DNA from: Bacteroidota bacterium | GTDB taxonomy: Bacteria > Bacteroidota > Bacteroidia > Bacteroidales > JACABE01 | NCBI GenBank assembly: GCA_013377005.1 | Contig: JACABE010000033.1 | Location: 1 to 41,561, forward strand | Direction of reading: 5' to 3' | DNA: 41,561 nt | In this document: piece after piece, positions 7,771-17,371 of the stretch | Layout of the letters: every line of letters begins with the position of its first letter | How positions within the stretch are numbered: position 1 is the stretch's first letter | Notes under the pieces: model-generated | The model's input: only the letters and a program-made list of their open reading frames with translations | What the model was told of the DNA's origin: nothing | Databases searched by the model: none | Translations under genes and position numbers: made by a program

Positions 7771-7790
7771 CTCAAATATTATAGTAAAAA

Positions 7791-8246
7791 ATGCTGAAAG
7801 TCATAGGTAAAGATTATTGCACAGTTGATTCAAATGGAAGGTTTAAATTTCCTTCTTCTTTGAAAAAACAACTTATAAGTGTGATCGATAGCGGTTTCGT
7901 GATTCGCGAAAGCATCTATGGAAACTACCTTGAACTTTACCCTATGAATGTTTGGGAGGAAGAAATTGAAAAAATCAGAAAAAGACTTAATCCATATAAT
8001 CCTAAAGACATTATTCTTATACGAAAACTATCGGAAGGAAACAAAGTAGAGCTTGATAATAACGATAGGCTACTTATTCCCGGCGATCAGAAAAAAGCTA
8101 AGAGTATAAACAAAGATATTATTCTGGTTTCCAGGATAAATATTTTTGAAATTTGGGATGTTGAAAAATACAACGAAATTAATAACTCAACAATGGATTA
8201 TGTTGCATATGCTAATGAAAGAATAGGACAATTCGAAAACGAATAA
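7791..8246 (+). CDS. mraZ: Division/cell wall cluster transcriptional repressor MraZ
   Basis: DNA-binding protein of the SpoVT-AbrB double-barrel family, 151 residues. It forms a ring-shaped oligomer that binds repeated boxes before its own gene and regulates the dcw cluster. The two family DxxxR motifs are present: DSNGR at 13-17 and DNNDR at 89-93. The ATG at 7791 gives the standard N-terminus, and rsmH begins 10 bases after the stop. The phased boxes at 7695-7739 fit autoregulation. Bacteroidota copies are divergent in sequence, but position and motifs leave little doubt. Confidence 0.95.
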   Translation: MLKVIGKDYCTVDSNGRFKFPSSLKKQLISVIDSGFVIRESIYGNYLELYPMNVWEEEIEKIRKRLNPYNPKDIILIRKLSEGNKVELDNNDRLLIPGDQKKAKSINKDIILVSRINIFEIWDVEKYNEINNSTMDYVAYANERIGQFENE

Positions 8247-8256
8247 ATAGCAAACA

Positions 8257-9153
8257 ATGTATCATAACCCGGTTTTGTTAATTGAAAGCATCGAAGGCTT
8301 ATCAATAAAACCCAATGGAACTTACGTAGATGTTACTTTTGGTGGCGGTGGTCACTCAAAAGAAATACTGAAACATTTGGACGAAAGCGGAAAACTCTAT
8401 GCTTTCGATCAGGACGATGATGCATTAGTTAATAGTATCAATGACGAAAGATTTATTCTAATCAACAATAATTTCAAATACCTAAAGAATTTTCTAAAAT
8501 TATATGCAGCCATGCCTGTTGATGGGATTTTGGCTGATCTTGGTATTTCCTCTCATCAGATTGATATTCCTGAAAGAGGCTTTTCTATCCGCTACAAAGG
8601 TGAACTAGATTTAAGAATGAATCGAAATCAAGGTAAATCTGCAAAAGATGTTATCAATAATTATACCGAAGAAGAGTTGAAAGAGGTTTTTCAGGAATAT
8701 GGTGAAATTCCTAATTCATGGAAACTAGCCAGAACTATCGTAGAATATCGAAAAACACAAGAGATAAGGGATACAGAGCAATTTATTGATGCAATAAAAA
8801 ACTGTATTCCTAAAAAAATAGAAAACAAGTATTTGGCAATGCTTTTTCAAGCTGTCAGAATTGAAGTGAATGAAGAGTTAGATGTTCTTAAAGAGCTATT
8901 AATTCAAAGTTCCGAATGTCTTAAATCTGGAGGAAGATTAGTCGTAATTTCTTACCATTCACTTGAAGATAGATTGGTGAAAAATTTTATTAAATCTGGC
9001 AATTTTAAAGGTGAAATTGAAAAAGATTTTTATGGGAATCCATTTTCACAATTTAAATTAATTACAAAAAAACCAATTACACCGGGTGAAAATGAAATAA
9101 TAAGTAATAATAGATCACGTAGTGCAAAATTAAGAATTGCTGAAAAAATTTGA
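8257..9153 (+). CDS. rsmH: 16S rRNA (cytosine(1402)-N(4))-methyltransferase RsmH (MraW)
   Basis: SAM-dependent methyltransferase that N4-methylates C1402 of 16S rRNA in the P site of the ribosome. It has 298 residues, normal for the family. The N-terminal YHNPVLL and the SAM-binding VDVTFGGGGHS (24-34) are typical, as are DGILADLGISSHQID (about 89-103) and the C-terminal half with ISYHSLEDRLVKNF (about 232-245). Second gene of the dcw operon, as in most bacteria. The ftsL start lies 2 bases after its stop, so the two are translationally close. Confidence 0.97.
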   Translation: MYHNPVLLIESIEGLSIKPNGTYVDVTFGGGGHSKEILKHLDESGKLYAFDQDDDALVNSINDERFILINNNFKYLKNFLKLYAAMPVDGILADLGISSHQIDIPERGFSIRYKGELDLRMNRNQGKSAKDVINNYTEEELKEVFQEYGEIPNSWKLARTIVEYRKTQEIRDTEQFIDAIKNCIPKKIENKYLAMLFQAVRIEVNEELDVLKELLIQSSECLKSGGRLVVISYHSLEDRLVKNFIKSGNFKGEIEKDFYGNPFSQFKLITKKPITPGENEIISNNRSRSAKLRIAEKI

Positions 9154-9154
9154 T

Positions 9155-9568
9155 ATGAGTAAAAACGTAATCAAAAAGCCAATAAAAGAAAAGAATAAGC
9201 CTAAGAAAAAATTTAAGCTTAATCTTCGTTTACCAAAGCCTAAAAACACAACAATTGGCAATGCATTAAACGAAGTGCTTGAAGGAACATTTCTTACTCG
9301 CAAAGGTGTTATCAAACTTATTCCTTTGGGTCTATTTATAACCTTATTAACAGTGGCTTACATAGCAAATAATTATTGGTCGATAAAAAGTTTTAGAGAA
9401 ATGTATAAATTGAAAAAAGAATTGAAAGAATTAAGATTCGAGCATATCACAACAAAATCTGATTTTATGTACAGCAGTAAACAATCTGAAGTTGCACGTA
9501 AACTTGATTCGTTAGGAGTTAAAGAATCAACGGTTCCACCTCAAAAATTTTTTTATAAAAGCAATTAA
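9155..9568 (+). CDS. ftsL: FtsL-like divisome protein
   Basis: Small bitopic membrane protein of 137 residues: a basic cytoplasmic N-terminus (about 1-46, many Lys), one membrane segment (about 51-69, LIPLGLFITLLTVAYIANN), and a short periplasmic coiled coil (about 76-105). This layout and its place between rsmH and ftsI identify it as the FtsL-like protein that, with FtsB/FtsQ partners, activates FtsWI synthesis at the septum. Sequence similarity to E. coli FtsL is not expected. The frame is open to a TTG at 9137, but that start would overlap rsmH; the ATG at 9155, right after the rsmH stop, is preferred. Confidence 0.85.
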   Translation: MSKNVIKKPIKEKNKPKKKFKLNLRLPKPKNTTIGNALNEVLEGTFLTRKGVIKLIPLGLFITLLTVAYIANNYWSIKSFREMYKLKKELKELRFEHITTKSDFMYSSKQSEVARKLDSLGVKESTVPPQKFFYKSN

Positions 9569-9585
9569 ATGAAGTTTTTACAAAA

Positions 9586-12081
9586 ATGAAAGACGAGAAC
9601 AAAGATATTGTCTGGAGAATTAAGGTCATTTATATTGGTGTGCTTATTTTTGCACTTATCATTATATATAAAGTGATTAATATTCAATTTGTTGAAGGTG
9701 ATATTTGGCGTAAACGTGCAGAAAATCTTACGTTGCGTTACGAAAGTGTTGACGCAATTAGAGGTAATATTATTTCATCTGATTCAAACTTATTGGCTAC
9801 ATCTATTCCAATATTTGATGTAAAACTAGATTTGGACAAATCGGTTATTCAAAATGACACTTTTAAAATATACTTAAACGCTTTATCTGATAGTCTTTCA
9901 GAACTTTTCCCCGATAAAAGTAAGGAAGAATTTAAAAATCTTTTACAAATTGGAAGAAAAAAAGAAGATAGAGATTTTCTTATACGAAGAGACATTGATT
10001 ATACACAACTTAAAAGACTCAGAACCTTTCCGATACTTAAAAAAGGAAAATTTAAAGGTGGTTTGATTATTGAAGAAAAAGATTATAGAAAAATGCCATT
10101 CAAAGAACTTGGAAGCAGAACTATTGGATATAAAAACATAAAAGAAAATTTATACGTTGGGCTTGAAGGTGCATATAGCAAGGAGTTAGAAGGTGTAAGT
10201 GGAAAAAGATTGATGCGAAAAATTGCCAATGGAATATGGCGTCCAGTAGAAAGAGATAATCAGATTGAACCGGAAAATGGTAAAGATATTGTTACCACAA
10301 TTGACATAAATATTCAGGATGTTGCTGAACATGCTTTAAGAAAATGTCTAGATTCCAATGAAGCCGATCATGGCTGTGCGGTTCTGATGGAAGTTAATAC
10401 GGGTTATGTAAAAGCTATTGCTAATTTAAAACGACATAAAGATGGAAGCTACGGAGAAGATATCAATTTTGCTATTTGGGAAAGTGCTGAACCTGGCTCA
10501 ACCTTTAAATTAGCTTCTTTAATAGCTGTTTTGGAGGAAGGTAAATTCGATACTAATGAGATTGTAAATTCAGGAAGAAGTACTTATGCTGATAGGACAA
10601 TGGAAGATTCTCATGAGCAAGGATACGGAAGAATTTCCCTTGCCAGAGCTTTTGAAGTGTCTTCTAATGTTGGAATTTCAGAAATTGTATATAGAACATT
10701 TCGCGACAAGCCTCAAAAATATATTGATTATTTGTATGATATGTCACTTAACAAACCTTTAGGCATCGAATTAAAAGGTGAGGGTCTTCCAATAATCAAG
10801 GATACCAAAAACCCTACATGGTCAAGAACATCATTGCCATGGATGGCAATAGGTTACGAATTACAGTTAACACCTTTGCAAACACTTACTCTATATAATG
10901 CCATTGCTAATAATGGTAAAATGGTAAAACCTCTTTTTGTGAAAGAAATTCTTCAAACAGGGAAATTAATTGAGAAAAAAGATGCTGTTATTATTAATAA
11001 ATCTATTTGCTCAGAAAAAACACTTGACAAAGTTCATGCTATTCTTGAAGGTGTTGTGGAACATGGAACTGCAAAGCATTTATTAAATACCATTTATAAG
11101 ATTGCCGGAAAAACAGGAACTGCAAAAATAGGATATGGAAAAGATAAAGAAAGTAAAGTTTACAGAGCTTCATTTGTAGGCTATTTCCCCGCAGATAAAC
11201 CTAAATACTCATGTATAGTTATTGTAAACAATCCAACAAAAGGACAATATTATGGTGGTGCCATTGCTGCACCTGTTTTTAAGGAAATTGCAGACAAAGT
11301 ATATGCTACACAATTAGATATTCATCAAGGAATTAAAAATCCTATTAATAAAATTGCAATACCATTTGTAGCTTCTGGAAATCAAAAAGAGTTATATACA
11401 ATCTACTCAAATCTGAATTTACCATTTAACACAAATAATACGGATGCTGAATATATTGCTAGTGAAAATATCGATAGTTTACAGAAGTATGTTCCAAAGA
11501 ATTTTAAATCAAAAATAGTTCCTGATGTTTGTGGGATGGGTGTAAAGGAAGCCATTTATTTATTAGAAAAAAGTGGCTTAAAGGTAAATATTAATGGAAA
11601 AGGAAAAGTTATTGGCCAGTCTATTGAAGCTGGAACTCCAATAATAAATGGACAACTAATAAATTTATCATTAAGCAATACTACTTATGATTTTAAAAAG
11701 TCCTTACTCTCTAATACCAGCAATGTTAATGTGGATATTACAAAACCTGATAGCATTATTGATAAATCATTACCTATTAATGCCCAAAGTAGAAAAGAAG
11801 AAAAACCTGAAGAAAAAACGAAACTGAAGCTAAAAGGATTTTTTATCGAAAAAACCAAAGAAACTACGAAAATAAAGGAAAAAGAGAAGCAAAAAACAAA
11901 TGATAAGGGAAAAGAAACAAAACATAAAAACGAAATAAAAAAAGATAAAAGACTAGAAACGAAAACTAAAAAAATAGGTGAAACTAAAAAAACAGATAAA
12001 AAATCAACATCTGTTAAAAATAAAAAGGTAGTCAATAAAACAGTTAAAAAAACCGACAAAAAAACAATAAATAATAAATAA
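9586..12081 (+). CDS. ftsI: Septal peptidoglycan transpeptidase FtsI (PBP3-like, with PASTA domain)
   Basis: Class B penicillin-binding protein that cross-links septal peptidoglycan with FtsW, 831 residues. One N-terminal membrane segment (about 9-29) is followed by the dimerisation domain (about 55-235) and the transpeptidase domain. The active-site motifs are intact: STFK at 305-308 with the nucleophile Ser305, SSN at 359-361 and KTGT at 509-512. A single PASTA domain follows (about 643-695, starting at VPDVCGMG). The last 95 residues or so (about 735-831) are extremely lysine-rich and repetitive, with no predicted fold, in a position expected to be periplasmic. Bacteroidota FtsI often carries one PASTA domain; the long basic tail is unusual. 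Third structural gene of the dcw operon; murE starts 4 bases later. Confidence 0.95.
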   Translation: MKDENKDIVWRIKVIYIGVLIFALIIIYKVINIQFVEGDIWRKRAENLTLRYESVDAIRGNIISSDSNLLATSIPIFDVKLDLDKSVIQNDTFKIYLNALSDSLSELFPDKSKEEFKNLLQIGRKKEDRDFLIRRDIDYTQLKRLRTFPILKKGKFKGGLIIEEKDYRKMPFKELGSRTIGYKNIKENLYVGLEGAYSKELEGVSGKRLMRKIANGIWRPVERDNQIEPENGKDIVTTIDINIQDVAEHALRKCLDSNEADHGCAVLMEVNTGYVKAIANLKRHKDGSYGEDINFAIWESAEPGSTFKLASLIAVLEEGKFDTNEIVNSGRSTYADRTMEDSHEQGYGRISLARAFEVSSNVGISEIVYRTFRDKPQKYIDYLYDMSLNKPLGIELKGEGLPIIKDTKNPTWSRTSLPWMAIGYELQLTPLQTLTLYNAIANNGKMVKPLFVKEILQTGKLIEKKDAVIINKSICSEKTLDKVHAILEGVVEHGTAKHLLNTIYKIAGKTGTAKIGYGKDKESKVYRASFVGYFPADKPKYSCIVIVNNPTKGQYYGGAIAAPVFKEIADKVYATQLDIHQGIKNPINKIAIPFVASGNQKELYTIYSNLNLPFNTNNTDAEYIASENIDSLQKYVPKNFKSKIVPDVCGMGVKEAIYLLEKSGLKVNINGKGKVIGQSIEAGTPIINGQLINLSLSNTTYDFKKSLLSNTSNVNVDITKPDSIIDKSLPINAQSRKEEKPEEKTKLKLKGFFIEKTKETTKIKEKEKQKTNDKGKETKHKNEIKKDKRLETKTKKIGETKKTDKKSTSVKNKKVVNKTVKKTDKKTINNK

Positions 12082-12085
12082 TCCA

Positions 12086-13534
12086 TTGAAAAAAATATCA
12101 GACATAATAAATAATACTGGTGTTGTTGAAATAATCGGCGACGAAAATCTTTTTATTAATAGTATTAGTTTTGATTCTCGCAAAATTGAAGCCAATAGTC
12201 TTTTTATTGCTATAAAAGGAATACAATTTGATGGTCATCAATATATTTCAGAAACTATAAAAAAAGGTGCAATTGCAATTGTTTGCGAAGATTTGCCGGA
12301 AAATTTAAACACAAATATAACATATATAAAAGTTAAAAATAGCAGTTACGCATTAGGAGAAATTGCTTCAAACTTCTACGAAAACCCTTCGAAAAACATT
12401 AAATTAGTTGGAATTACAGGAACCAATGGAAAAACAACAACAGTTACTTTACTTTTTAACTTATTCAGAAACTTAGGTTATAATGTTGGCCTCCTCTCTA
12501 CTATTAGTAATCGCATTAATGATAATGAAATTGCTTCAACACATACAACTCCTGATGCCATTCAACTAAATGCTTTACTCAAACAAATGGTTGAAAAAGG
12601 CTGTAGTCATTGCTTTATGGAAGTAAGCTCACATGCTATTATTCAAAATAGAATTGCAGGTATTACATTTTCAGGTGCTATTTTTAGTAACATAACTCAC
12701 GATCATTTAGATTTTCACAAAACTTTTGCTGAATATATTAAAGCTAAAAAAATATTTTTCGATAAATTGTCAAACAATGCTTTCGCTTTGACAAATATTG
12801 ATGATAAGAATGGGAAAGTGATGATTCAAAACACAAAAGCTTCAAAATATTCTTATAGTTTACAAACAATGGCAGACTTTAAATGTCGCATTATCGAAAA
12901 TGAACTACATGGATTGTTTTTGAATATTGATGGCATCGAAACATCAACAAAATTAGTAGGAAATTTTAATGCTTATAATATTTTAGCTGTATATGCTACA
13001 GCAATTTTATTAGGTGAAGATAAAATTGAGGTTTTAAAACAACTAAGCAATCTTAATACTGCTGAAGGTCGATTTGAATATATAAAATCAAAAAACAATA
13101 TTACGGCAATAGTTGATTATGCCCATACTCCGGATGCTTTACTAAATGTATTAAACACTATTGAAACTATACGAACCAAAAACGAACAACTCATTACTGT
13201 AGTTGGAGCTGGAGGAAATAGAGATGCCCAAAAACGCCCGGTTATGGCAAAAATCGCATGCGAAATGAGTGATATACTAATACTTACATCTGATAATCCA
13301 CGTGATGAAAATCCTGAAGATATTCTGCATCAAATGGAGGAAGGAATTGATATTTCACAAAAACGCAAAGTATTGACAATACTTAATCGTAAAGAAGCTA
13401 TTAAAACTGCTTGTGCAATGGCAAAATCAGGTGATATTATCTTAATAGCAGGAAAGGGACATGAGAAATATCAGGAGATTAAAGGAATAAAACATCATTT
13501 TGATGATAAAGAAATATTAATTGAATTTTTATAA
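12086..13534 (+). CDS. murE: UDP-N-acetylmuramoyl-L-alanyl-D-glutamate--2,6-diaminopimelate ligase MurE
   Basis: Cytoplasmic ATP-dependent ligase that adds the third amino acid to the peptidoglycan stem peptide, 482 residues. The ATP-binding loop GTNGKTTT is at 112-119, with central KTFAEYIKAKKIFFD (substrate-carbamate Lys region) and the DNPR motif at 403-406. DNPR is the signature of enzymes selecting meso-diaminopimelate, so the wall should be DAP-type. No ATG occurs before the conserved N-terminus KKISDIINN, so TTG at 12086 is the start, 4 bases after the ftsI stop. mraY follows 9 bases downstream. Confidence 0.96.
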   Translation: MKKISDIINNTGVVEIIGDENLFINSISFDSRKIEANSLFIAIKGIQFDGHQYISETIKKGAIAIVCEDLPENLNTNITYIKVKNSSYALGEIASNFYENPSKNIKLVGITGTNGKTTTVTLLFNLFRNLGYNVGLLSTISNRINDNEIASTHTTPDAIQLNALLKQMVEKGCSHCFMEVSSHAIIQNRIAGITFSGAIFSNITHDHLDFHKTFAEYIKAKKIFFDKLSNNAFALTNIDDKNGKVMIQNTKASKYSYSLQTMADFKCRIIENELHGLFLNIDGIETSTKLVGNFNAYNILAVYATAILLGEDKIEVLKQLSNLNTAEGRFEYIKSKNNITAIVDYAHTPDALLNVLNTIETIRTKNEQLITVVGAGGNRDAQKRPVMAKIACEMSDILILTSDNPRDENPEDILHQMEEGIDISQKRKVLTILNRKEAIKTACAMAKSGDIILIAGKGHEKYQEIKGIKHHFDDKEILIEFL

Positions 13535-13543
13535 ACAATAGAT

Positions 13544-14797
13544 ATGCTGTACTATTTATTTAATTATTTGCAAAAAACTATTGATTTTCCAGGTGCAGGT
13601 GTATTTCAATACATATCATTTAGGGCTGCAATAGCTGTAATTACATCTTTAACAATTTCATTGCTTTTTGGTAAAAGTTTAATTAACTATTTGAATAAAA
13701 AACAAGTAGGTGAAACTGTCAGAGATTTAGGATTAGAAGGTCAAAAAGCAAAACAAGGCACTCCAACAATGGGTGGTTTAATTATTTTAGGTTCTATTTT
13801 AATCCCAACATTATTATTTTCAAAACTGGATAATATTTATGTCATTTTAATGATTGTAACCACAATATGGCTTGGTGCAATAGGTTTCTTAGATGACTAT
13901 ATTAAAGTATTTAAAAAAGATAAGCAAGGGCTTGCAGGAAAATTTAAAGTATTAGGACAAATCACATTAGGTTTGATTATTGGTTTAACTATGTATTTTC
14001 ATGAAGGAATTGTAATTCGAGAAAAAGTACAAGAAAGTCAGTTTGTTAAGTCTCATAATATTTTAAACGAAGCCAATTATGAAAAAGCAAAAGAAGTTTT
14101 TGCAAAAGAAGCTGTAAAATCAACAAAAACAACTATTCCCTTTTTTAAAAATAATGAGTTAGATTATTCATTATTAATTTCTTGGACTGGAGAAAATTAT
14201 AAAAAATGGGCATGGCTAATATTTATTCCTATTGTAATTTTAATTATTACAGCAGTTTCTAATGGAGCAAATCTAACCGATGGAATTGATGGACTGGCAA
14301 CAAGTACTTCGGCTATTATTGGTGCAACTCTAGGTATTTTGGCTTGGGTTTCAGGAAATATTATTTTTGCCAACTATCTCAATATTATGTATATACCAAA
14401 TATTGGTGAGCTGGCGATTTTTATCAGTGCTTTTGTAGGTGCTACAATAGGTTTTTTATGGTACAATACTTATCCTGCACAAGTATTCATGGGAGACACA
14501 GGTAGTTTGGCAATAGGTGGTATCATTGCAGTATTAGCAATTTTAATTCGAAAAGAATTACTAATTCCAATTTTATGTGGAATATTTTTAGTCGAAAATC
14601 TATCTGTAGTTATGCAGGTTAGCTATTTTAAATATACAAAAAAAAGATATGGGGAAGGAAAGCGTATTTTTAGAATGTCACCTTTACATCATCATTTTCA
14701 AAAATTGGGATATGCTGAGCCAAAAATAGTTGTACGATTTGTAATAGTTGGTGTAATGTTGGCTGTTTTTACAATCGTTACACTAAAATTGCGATAA
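13544..14797 (+). CDS. mraY: Phospho-N-acetylmuramoyl-pentapeptide transferase MraY
   Basis: Polytopic inner-membrane enzyme that transfers phospho-MurNAc-pentapeptide to undecaprenyl phosphate to give lipid I, 417 residues with about ten membrane segments. Visible motifs are GTPTMGG (near 75-81), [16 protein letters not shown] (about 115-130), NLTDGIDG at 243-250, FMGDTGSLA (about 315-323) and the HHH triad at 382-384. The extended loop after the fourth helix (about 155-222) is longer than in E. coli MraY (360 residues), as is usual in Bacteroidota. It lies between murE and murD with 1 base before murD. Confidence 0.97.
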   Translation: MLYYLFNYLQKTIDFPGAGVFQYISFRAAIAVITSLTISLLFGKSLINYLNKKQVGETVRDLGLEGQKAKQGTPTMGGLIILGSILIPTLLFSKLDNIYVILMIVTTIWLGAIGFLDDYIKVFKKDKQGLAGKFKVLGQITLGLIIGLTMYFHEGIVIREKVQESQFVKSHNILNEANYEKAKEVFAKEAVKSTKTTIPFFKNNELDYSLLISWTGENYKKWAWLIFIPIVILIITAVSNGANLTDGIDGLATSTSAIIGATLGILAWVSGNIIFANYLNIMYIPNIGELAIFISAFVGATIGFLWYNTYPAQVFMGDTGSLAIGGIIAVLAILIRKELLIPILCGIFLVENLSVVMQVSYFKYTKKRYGEGKRIFRMSPLHHHFQKLGYAEPKIVVRFVIVGVMLAVFTIVTLKLR

Positions 14798-14798
14798 A

Positions 14799-16142
14799 AT
14801 GTCGAGAAAAAACATCATAGTGCTTGGTGCAGGCGAAAGCGGAGTAGGTGCTGCCATTCTTGCAAAGAAAAAAGGATTTGATGTTTTTGTTTCGGATCTC
14901 GGAAAAATTAAAGAAAAATATAAGAACGTTCTTTTACATCATGAAATAAATTTTGAGGAAGGAAAACATACAGAATCAATAATTCTACAAGCTGATGAAG
15001 TTATAAAAAGCCCTGGAATTCCCGATAATGCTTCAATTATAAAAGCTATTGAAAACAAAGGAATTCCTGTTATAGATGAACTGGAATTTGCCGCTCGTTA
15101 TACAAATGCTACAAAAGTTTGTATTACAGGGAGTAACGGGAAAACTACCACGACTTTATTAACTTATCATATTTTAAAAAATGCTGGCTTCAATGTAGGT
15201 TTAGGTGGAAATGTAGGTCAAAGTTTTGCACAGCAAGTTGCCGAAAATAATTTCGACTATTACGTATTGGAAGTAAGCAGCTTTCAATTAGATAGAATGT
15301 TCAACTTTAAAGCTGAAATTGCAATTCTTACCAATATCACACCTGATCATCTGGACAGATATAATTATCAATTTGAAAATTACATTCGTTCAAAATTCAG
15401 AATCACACAAAATCAAACTGCTGAAGATATTTTTATCTTTTGTGCAGATGATGATGAAACAATGAAACACATTTACAACTATCAAATTGCAGCAAAAAAA
15501 TATTCGATTTCTTTACTCAAAACTATTTCAGATAACGGAGCATATTTAGAAAATAAAAATATAATACTCACAACAAATACAAAAAAAATAACCATGGAAT
15601 TAGAAACATTGGCATTACAGGGACGTCATAATATTTACAACTCAATGGCGGCGAGTGTGGCTTCAAAAATTTTGAATGTCCGCAAGAGTATTATCAAAAA
15701 TAGTTTATCAAATTTTGATAATATTGAGCACCGGCTTGAATTTATTGCAAAAGTTCATGGTATTGAATTTATAAATGATTCCAAAGCTACCAATGTTAAT
15801 TCTACATGGTATGCATTAGAATGTATGACAAAACCAACAATTTGGATTGTTGGTGGGCAAGATAAAGGGAATGATTACAGTACATTAAAGCTATTAGTAA
15901 AATCAAAAGTTAAAGCTATTGTATGTTTGGGTATTGAAAATTCAAAAATTATTCAGGAGTTTTCAGGAATTGTTCCTGTAATTGTGGAAACAAAATCTGC
16001 AAAAGAAGCCGTTGATACTGCTTATTTATTGGCAGAATCAGATGATGTTGTATTATTGTCACCTTGTTGCTCAAGCTTTGATTTATTTGAAAACTTTGAG
16101 GATAGAGGAATACAATTTAAAAATGCAGTCAACGAATTATAA
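14799..16142 (+). CDS. murD: UDP-N-acetylmuramoylalanine--D-glutamate ligase MurD
   Basis: Cytoplasmic Mur ligase that adds D-glutamate to UDP-MurNAc-L-Ala, 447 residues. It has an N-terminal Rossmann-type domain (VLGAGESGVGAA, about 7-18), the ATP loop GSNGKTTT at 111-118, the YVLEVSSFQLD substrate segment (about 153-163) and NDSKATN (about 326-332) opening the C-terminal ligase domain. The start overlaps nothing but follows mraY by 1 base, indicating tight coupling. ftsW follows after 18 bases. Confidence 0.97.
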   Translation: MSRKNIIVLGAGESGVGAAILAKKKGFDVFVSDLGKIKEKYKNVLLHHEINFEEGKHTESIILQADEVIKSPGIPDNASIIKAIENKGIPVIDELEFAARYTNATKVCITGSNGKTTTTLLTYHILKNAGFNVGLGGNVGQSFAQQVAENNFDYYVLEVSSFQLDRMFNFKAEIAILTNITPDHLDRYNYQFENYIRSKFRITQNQTAEDIFIFCADDDETMKHIYNYQIAAKKYSISLLKTISDNGAYLENKNIILTTNTKKITMELETLALQGRHNIYNSMAASVASKILNVRKSIIKNSLSNFDNIEHRLEFIAKVHGIEFINDSKATNVNSTWYALECMTKPTIWIVGGQDKGNDYSTLKLLVKSKVKAIVCLGIENSKIIQEFSGIVPVIVETKSAKEAVDTAYLLAESDDVVLLSPCCSSFDLFENFEDRGIQFKNAVNEL

Positions 16143-16160
16143 TTCATTGTTCAAAAACAA

Positions 16161-17357
16161 ATGGGAAATATGTTGAAAAATATAAGAGGTGATAAAGTAA
16201 TATGGATAGTAGTAATCATATTATCTGTTTTCTCATTATTATCTGTTTACAGTTCCACAGGTACTTTAGCTTATAAATACCAACATGGGAACACAGAATA
16301 TTATATGTTCAAACATTTTGGTATATTGGTATTCGGCTTTTTTCTAATGTACTTAGCTCACATGGTTAAATATACATATTATTCAAGGATTTCTCAAATA
16401 GCAATAGTTATTGCTATTCCTCTGCTTCTGTTTACAATGGCCACGGGTACCAATATAAACGAAGCTAATCGCTGGCTTACATTACCTATTGTAAATCTTA
16501 CCTTTCAAACATCAGATTTTGCAAAAATTGCTTTAATAATGTTTGTTGCACGTTTATTAGCTTTAAAACAAGACCAAATCAAAGAATTTAAAACAGCTTT
16601 TTTACCAATAATTGGAACTGTAAGCATTGTTTGTGGACTTATTTTACCTGCAAATTTTTCAACAGCTGCAATCTTATTTGCTACTTCCATTATATTAATG
16701 TTTATAGGTAGGATTAACTTAAAATATATCTTTTCATTAATAGGGATTGGAGTTGTTGGTATAGCGTTATTCTTAGTACTTATCTATAATTATCCACAAG
16801 TTGGACGTTTTGGAACATGGAAAAATCGCATTGAAAATTTCAGAAATGGAGAAGGTGATGTAAACTATCAAGCTGATCAGGCTAAAATTGCAATTGCTGG
16901 AGGAGAGTTAATTGGAAAATTTCCTGGAAATAGTACACAAAGAAACTTTTTACCTCATCCATATTCCGATTTTATTTATGCCATAATTATTGAAGAATAT
17001 GGGTTATTAGGAGGGATATTTATTTTATTATTATATTTAATACTTCTCTATAGGGGAATGAGAATTGCAGCCAGAAGCCCTGGTAGTTTTGCTGCTTTTT
17101 TAACTATTGGTGTTTGCTTAATACTTGTTTTTCAGGCTGTAATAAACATGGCTGTAGCTGTTGGTATTTTCCCTGTTACAGGACAGCCTTTACCATTAGT
17201 AAGTATGGGCGGAACTTCAATATGGTTTACTAGTATTGCCATTGGTATAATGTTAAGTGTAAGTGCTGAAACTGAACAAGAAGAAACTGAAAATATTAAA
17301 ACAGTTAATAATGTAAAAAAGGATGTTGAATCTTTGACTAATACAGTAAGCAATTAA
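16161..17357 (+). CDS. ftsW: Septal peptidoglycan glycosyltransferase FtsW (SEDS family)
   Basis: SEDS-family membrane glycosyltransferase that polymerises lipid II at the septum together with FtsI, 398 residues with about ten hydrophobic segments. The family segment [10 protein letters not shown] lies near residue 98 and the catalytic Asp of the SEDS motif is Asp270 in [16 protein letters not shown]. The C-terminal [15 protein letters not shown] block (about 337-351) is characteristic. An alternative ATG 9 bases later (16170) is possible. Position between murD and murG separates it from the elongation homologue RodA. Confidence 0.95.
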   Translation: MGNMLKNIRGDKVIWIVVIILSVFSLLSVYSSTGTLAYKYQHGNTEYYMFKHFGILVFGFFLMYLAHMVKYTYYSRISQIAIVIAIPLLLFTMATGTNINEANRWLTLPIVNLTFQTSDFAKIALIMFVARLLALKQDQIKEFKTAFLPIIGTVSIVCGLILPANFSTAAILFATSIILMFIGRINLKYIFSLIGIGVVGIALFLVLIYNYPQVGRFGTWKNRIENFRNGEGDVNYQADQAKIAIAGGELIGKFPGNSTQRNFLPHPYSDFIYAIIIEEYGLLGGIFILLLYLILLYRGMRIAARSPGSFAAFLTIGVCLILVFQAVINMAVAVGIFPVTGQPLPLVSMGGTSIWFTSIAIGIMLSVSAETEQEETENIKTVNNVKKDVESLTNTVSN

Positions 17358-17371
17358 TTAAATTTTTAATT

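Larger units (their letters stand above)
7408..7790. other. Divergent intergenic control region between glsA and mraZ
   Basis: This 383-base AT-rich gap holds the glsA operon promoter on the left. On the right it holds a phased array of MraZ-box-like repeats (7695-7739) and a perfect 16-bp palindrome (7755-7770). The middle, about 7480-7690, shows only homopolymer-rich AT sequence with no ORF or RNA gene that I can recognise. Confidence 0.7.

Noticed and set aside
9137-9154. TTG start for ftsL upstream of 9155
   Set aside because: It would overlap rsmH; the ATG at 9155 directly after the rsmH stop is a cleaner start.
12004-12195. Minus-strand and other-frame ORFs over ftsI-murE and elsewhere in dcw
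   Set aside because: They are shadows of real genes with poor composition and no recognised motifs.
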